Source: Bifidobacterium sp. WK012_4_13
GTDB lineage: Bacteria > Actinomycetota > Actinomycetes > Actinomycetales > Bifidobacteriaceae
Length of the DNA stretch: 64,000 bases
Reading direction: 5' to 3'
NCBI RefSeq assembly: GCF_041080835.1
Contig: NZ_CP129683.1
Span: 1,054,001 to 1,118,000, forward strand
The translations under genes and the position numbers were made by a program. Position 1 is the stretch's first letter. Each line of letters starts with the position of its first letter. Below, one piece after another: positions 60,369-64,000 of this stretch. A model generated the notes under the pieces. The model was not told the DNA's origin and did not search any database. It was given only the letters and a program-made list of their open reading frames with translations.

Positions 60369-62246
60369 TTATTGCATCTCCTTCACGGTCTGTGCGTTCC
60401 ACAACGACCGATATTCACCGTCTTGCGCCACAAGTGTCTGATGGGTCCCCTGCTGGGATATCCTTCCATCATGCAGGACGACGATCTTATCCGAGTGAGT
60501 GATGGTGGCAAGCCTATGAGCGACCGTCACCGTGGTACGTCCATGAGAGAATCGTTCGAAGGCGGCATCCAGGATTCCCTCGTTTTCTGCATCCAGGAAT
60601 GCCGTTGGTTCATCCATGATGAGAATCGGGGCATCCTGGAGGAACACTCGTGCGATGGACAGGCGCTGACGTTCTCCGCCAGAGAGCTGCGCTTCCGCCG
60701 AGTTGACGATGGTGTCGTATCCGTGAGGCAGCGCCATGATGCATTCATGTATGTGAGCCATCTTTGCCGCTTCGATCACTTCGTCATCACTCGCGGTCGG
60801 ACGGGCGAACCTGATGTTGTCACGTACCGAGACACTGGCCAGCATCATGTCCTGAAAGACGAATCCTATATGAGAGAGCAACTCCGCGCTGGAAATCGTC
60901 GTGACGTCTCTCGATCCAATGCGAATATGACCATCGTTGACCTCCCAGAATCTCGCGAGCAGTCGGGTGATTGTCGTCTTTCCGGAACCGGATGGCCCAA
61001 CCAATGCAACGCTCGATCCTGCGGGAATGCGCATGCTCACATCGTGGAGCACTTCGTGACCATCGTCGTATCCGAAGCTTACATGATCGAAAGCGATGTC
61101 TGTCTGTGCATCTTCACGAGTGAATACCTTGGGATGGAGAGGTTCGCGAAGCTCGGGCTCATCGAGGAATGCACCGATTCGTCCAGCTGCTGCGAGACCC
61201 AGTTGAATGTTCTGTATCAGGCTCAGCGAACCAAAGAAGGTCTGAGGAACACCGAGACCGACAAAGAGGAAGAGCACGATGCCAAACATGGACGACCACT
61301 GCATGGTCTGCGAGAACCAGCACAGCAGCAGCATCGGTCCAAGAAGGATGCCAGGCATGACGAAGGTCGTGATGAAGGACATGGGTCTTGCAACAGCCAC
61401 GGTGCCTTGATAGCTCGCTCGGGAGAATTCGCTCAGGCTGCGGTGGAAACGCTCCATGAAACCGCCAGTCATGCCATAGCTTTTCAGTTCGGCGATGCCC
61501 TCGGTCAATTCGACCGCATCGCCAGCCAACTGAGACTGAGCCTTGGCGTATTTTTCGCGAGCATCAGCATCAGTGCCCGATGCCAATATCCTTGCTATCG
61601 CAGCGACCAGGGCAAACAGCAGCGCATACCCCAAGGCAAGCTGCCAGCTCGCAACGAAAAGAATGACGATGCTAGCCGCGATTCCAGTGACAGCGCTCGA
61701 ACCCTCAACCACGACGTGAGCGACGATCGTATGGATGGCGGCGGTGTCATCGACGATCAGATGTCGAAGCTCGCCGCTGTTTCGTGAGACGATGCTGCCC
61801 AGCGGCAGTCTCCCCATATGGTCGAGAATTCGACGACGAACGGACAGACGCAATCGTGCGTCGACGATATGCGCATAGCCCAGACTCCCCATGTATAGCA
61901 GTTGCCGCAACACCAGTGCAGCGACGATGCAGGAGACTGCGACCACGGTGAAATCGATATTCAACGAGGAGCGGAGCATCCGTTGTATGAAAATCGCGAC
62001 CGTCACATACGGGACAAGTGCGATCAATGCGGAAACGACATTGATCAATCCCACGAGTGTCAGAGAGCCACGAACCGGATGTAGCAACGTGCCCAGTCTG
62101 TGTAATCCTCGATCCGATGGTTGCCGGGAATTATCCTTGCCGTTCATGCCTGAATCCAGATCGGTGTGGGGATTCGGTTTCGGCGAAGAAGAAGCTTCGC
62201 CATTGTTTCTCGCGCGCGAGAGTGCCATGTCAAATTGACTTTCCAT
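60369..62246 (-). CDS. ABC half-transporter (membrane plus ATPase), first of a pair
   Basis: A 625-residue fused transporter with a hydrophilic N-terminal arm of about 55 residues, six helices and a nucleotide-binding domain: Walker A VGPSGSGKTTITRLLARF, signature QLSGGERQRLSIARVFL, Walker B ILIMDEPTAFLDAEN, H-loop VAHRLATITHSDKI. Start uncertain: the ATG at 62246 has no ribosome site, the ATG at 62228 has GGAAAG upstream. A Fur-like box lies 86 bases before the start, so metal-regulated expression and siderophore or metallophore transport are plausible. Confidence 0.86.
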   Translation of the reverse strand: MESQFDMALSRARNNGEASSSPKPNPHTDLDSGMNGKDNSRQPSDRGLHRLGTLLHPVRGSLTLVGLINVVSALIALVPYVTVAIFIQRMLRSSLNIDFTVVAVSCIVAALVLRQLLYMGSLGYAHIVDARLRLSVRRRILDHMGRLPLGSIVSRNSGELRHLIVDDTAAIHTIVAHVVVEGSSAVTGIAASIVILFVASWQLALGYALLFALVAAIARILASGTDADAREKYAKAQSQLAGDAVELTEGIAELKSYGMTGGFMERFHRSLSEFSRASYQGTVAVARPMSFITTFVMPGILLGPMLLLCWFSQTMQWSSMFGIVLFLFVGLGVPQTFFGSLSLIQNIQLGLAAAGRIGAFLDEPELREPLHPKVFTREDAQTDIAFDHVSFGYDDGHEVLHDVSMRIPAGSSVALVGPSGSGKTTITRLLARFWEVNDGHIRIGSRDVTTISSAELLSHIGFVFQDMMLASVSVRDNIRFARPTASDDEVIEAAKMAHIHECIMALPHGYDTIVNSAEAQLSGGERQRLSIARVFLQDAPILIMDEPTAFLDAENEGILDAAFERFSHGRTTVTVAHRLATITHSDKIVVLHDGRISQQGTHQTLVAQDGEYRSLWNAQTVKEMQ

Positions 62247-62331
62247 AGTAATCGTTCATTGCCACATCCATACTTGAAAACCCCAACGCGAATGCGGCAC
62301 ATGAGTAATATCGTCCGAGCATCAATTTTAT

Positions 62332-62346
62332 TGATACCAATTATCA
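62332..62346. promoter_or_regulatory. Fur-like box upstream of the ABC pair
   Basis: TGATACCAATTATCA matches the 7-1-7 Fur/PerR-type consensus TGATAATnATTATCA at 12 of the 14 defined positions and has perfect TGATA/TATCA arms. It is embedded in a wider AT-rich inverted repeat (TTATT ... AATAA). Lies in the promoter region of the gene starting at 62246. Confidence 0.6.
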
Positions 62347-62379
62347 TTAATAACAACGCTACCCGTTCACGTTGACACA

Positions 62380-62870
62380 CGCAATGGTCTGTCGGCATTG
62401 GATTGAAAAACCATAGAACGGTGCTTTGTCCATCATCGATCAGCCCCGGCTCGAAGGCGCCTTTGGCCTTCAACGAGCGGACCACTTGGCGCGCAGCATT
62501 CAATCCGTCGGCGTTCAGCAGCCCATCATGAATGCCGATCACACCTTTCGGATCAGGCAGGCGCAGAACGATCGGCGATGAGCGACGGTGGATGGACACG
62601 CTCGAGACGCTCGAGACGCCCGATTCGATCATCTGCAGATGGCGCCATCACTGGCAGAAGATCCGTGCTCGCTGCGTTCAGACGATTTGCCCTGATTTCG
62701 CAAGCATGGGCATATCGCATGCATTCGCATACGCCGCTGTCTCGGGGAATGCGATGGGCACCATCTGCGCAGGAATATGTCCGATTTTATGGCCAGTACC
62801 TCTCTCAGCATTGACTTGAGGTTCCATTCCACCATCCTCATACGAACACAAGGAGACCACGTCAATCATT
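62380..62870 (-). pseudogene. Probable decayed gene, family not recognised
   Basis: Two minus-strand stretches look protein-coding but are broken by a stop and frame change: one reads GHIPAQMVPIAFPETAAYAN (near 62770) and stops at 62678; the other (62632 downward) reads SPIVLRLPDPKGVIGIHDGL and NAARQVVRSLKAKGAFEPGL before running into the AT-rich promoter of the ABC pair. No family could be assigned. Confidence 0.35.
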
Positions 62871-63321
62871 CCATCGGACCATGTGCGTGCAAGCGAGTGA
62901 CTTCGTCTTATCAGCGATCAACGATTCATTCACTCACAAAAGACTGCATTGCTCCAGGGGATCTGTCTCAGATTGACATGCTGCGCACCTATGGACTCCT
63001 CCGGCCAGGAACCAGGCGGAGATTCAGCAATGTGATTGACATGTGATTGACATGCAAGAAGGTGAGCATGTCAGGCGGAGCCAATCGGTCAAGTCTTCGA
63101 CACATCCTCCACAGAGTCAATGATTGTCCCGATGTCAACACTTCGAAGCCCCGAGGAAGTTTGCATATGCCCAAGAAAACATATACGTTAACCTCTTGAA
63201 GGGAAACTTCTTCTACGCCGATTATCAATGATGAATCGGCAGAACTTATCTTATAGGGGACGATGGTGCCTCCTGACCGACATTGGCCAGCGACACTGTC
63301 GTATAGGCATAAGGAGCTGGA
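62871..63321. other. Intergenic region upstream of the GH65-like gene
   Basis: About 450 bases with no supported gene. It must contain the promoter for the gene at 63322; the segment 63170-63260 is AT-rich with several promoter-like boxes, none decisive. The 113-residue minus frame across it has no support. Confidence 0.45.
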
Positions 63322-64000
63322 GTGCATCATACAAGAATGCTGCAGTCTCGAACGAGAACATTACTGGGGATGATCATGGGAACGGCAATGTGTGTTTCAG
63401 GTGGCGCAGTGGCTACATCAGCGGTAGGCGCTGACTCGGTGAGCGATACGGCACCATCACAATGGGAAATGTCCACGACAAACCCATTCAACGGGCAATA
63501 TTATCCGACCTATACAGGAAACGGCTATTTTGCAGCGCGCGTACCCGCACAAGGTCAGGGTTTCAGCAGCGCCAATGTTCCAACATCGTTCCAAATACAA
63601 GGTTTCTACACCAGTCAGAGCGACACCAACCAGTGGCGTGTCGGCGGTCCTGCATGGACGGGATTGAATGTTGCCGACAGCTCAGGCTCATTCAACGATG
63701 CATTCAAATCATCGTGCGCATTCGGCGCATACTGCCAGTTGGAGGATGGGTTGCTCAGCGGTGGACTGTCGAGCGGGAACGATCATGGCGGCTATCAGGG
63801 CAGCGGCTTTGTGCAGGGATTCGGCAGCGGCTCAGCGAAGGCGACGCTCACCTTGAGCGGCGTGAGCGAAGCCGGCATATACGACCTTGTGGTGAGATAT
63901 GCGGCAGGTGATCCAGGAGACGGCAGCTCGAATGCACGAACCGTTCTGGTTTCCGCAGGCGATGCACAGCACAGGCTCACTCTGGAACCTATCGAAGACG
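63322..64000 (+). CDS. Secreted GH65-like glycoside hydrolase, N-terminal part (runs off the window)
   Basis: Starts at GTG 63322 with AAGGAG 5 bases upstream; 226 codons are visible and there is no stop before the edge. Residues 1-40 form a signal peptide: Arg-rich start, hydrophobic LLGMIMGTAMCVSGG, cleavage near VGA-DSVSD. The mature start has PTYTGNGYFAARVPAQGQGF and FQIQGFYTS, typical of the N-terminal domain of GH65 enzymes of the acid-trehalase (ATH1) type, followed from about residue 165 by a segment (ATLTLSGVSEAGIYDLVVRY) like a carbohydrate-binding module of the CBM6/35 kind inserted in it. Extracellular breakdown of alpha-glucosides is the likely role; linkage unknown. Confidence 0.72.
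   Translation, partial: MHHTRMLQSRTRTLLGMIMGTAMCVSGGAVATSAVGADSVSDTAPSQWEMSTTNPFNGQYYPTYTGNGYFAARVPAQGQGFSSANVPTSFQIQGFYTSQSDTNQWRVGGPAWTGLNVADSSGSFNDAFKSSCAFGAYCQLEDGLLSGGLSSGNDHGGYQGSGFVQGFGSGSAKATLTLSGVSEAGIYDLVVRYAAGDPGDGSSNARTVLVSAGDAQHRLTLEPIED

Noticed and set aside
60174..61787. 537-residue plus-strand frame opposite the first ABC half-transporter gene
   Set aside because: It is the antisense of a gene with all ABC motifs; its protein is Arg/His/Cys-rich with no domain. Long antisense frames are expected in this GC-rich coding DNA.
62300..62370. DtxR/IdeR box upstream of the ABC pair
   Set aside because: The sequence lacks the TTAGGTTAGSCTAACCTAA pattern; the TGATA/TATCA arms fit a Fur-family site better.
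62989..63330. 113-residue minus-strand frame upstream of the GH65-like gene
   Set aside because: Lies across the promoter and start of a better supported plus-strand gene; no recognisable protein.

Overview
The window looks like a chromosomal segment of an actinobacterium of the Bifidobacterium type (Bifidobacteriaceae). The grounds are the gene content and gene style: NusG with a long acidic N-terminal extension, an RNase E/G with a very long basic/acidic N-terminal arm, the NucS mismatch endonuclease, a Maf-Nudix fusion protein, an eight-gene atp operon, a hom-thrB and lysA-argS block, Shine-Dalgarno sites of the AAGGAGG type, several GTG starts and moderately GC-rich coding DNA. This is inference from content; no 16S gene is present.

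Left third (1-30 kb), mostly housekeeping and mostly on the minus strand. In transcription order: RNase E/G, L21, L27, ObgE, ProB, an aspartate-type aminotransferase, tRNA-Trp, SecE and NusG. Then come DapE, a divergent AEC-type carrier, Maf-Nudix, the aspartate-family block argS-lysA-hom-thrB, RidA, tRNA-Arg(CCG), a CYTH protein, a CnoX-like thioredoxin/TPR protein, a membrane protein/lipoprotein pair of unknown function, an FKBP lipoprotein, NrdH, NucS, a water-forming type NADH oxidase and a Fur-family regulator. DapE and LysA (lysine and peptidoglycan) plus Hom, ThrB and MetA (threonine and methionine) make this a region rich in aspartate-family biosynthesis.

Middle (30-39.5 kb): the complete F1Fo ATP synthase operon atpBEFHAGDC with a strong terminator, then metA (with the residue that predicts acetyl-CoA use) and an initiator tRNA-fMet.

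Accessory part (39.5-64 kb). A sugar-uptake locus (DUF624 protein, debranching-type glycoside hydrolase, two permeases, binding protein, divergent LacI regulator with a promoter/operator) lies between the intact tRNA-fMet and a degenerate copy of a tRNA-Met 3' end plus terminator next to a decayed IS3 element. This suggests an old integrated island. Next is a plus-strand cluster coding for a polar amino acid/opine-type ABC transporter interleaved with an ATC-hydrolase-family protein and an octopine-dehydrogenase-family protein; I consider it the best candidate for an undescribed pathway. It is followed by an HrtAB-like exporter with a divergent TetR regulator, a PCMH-type FAD oxidase, a pair of ABC half-transporters behind a Fur-like box, a decayed region, and the start of a secreted GH65-like glycoside hydrolase that runs off the right edge.
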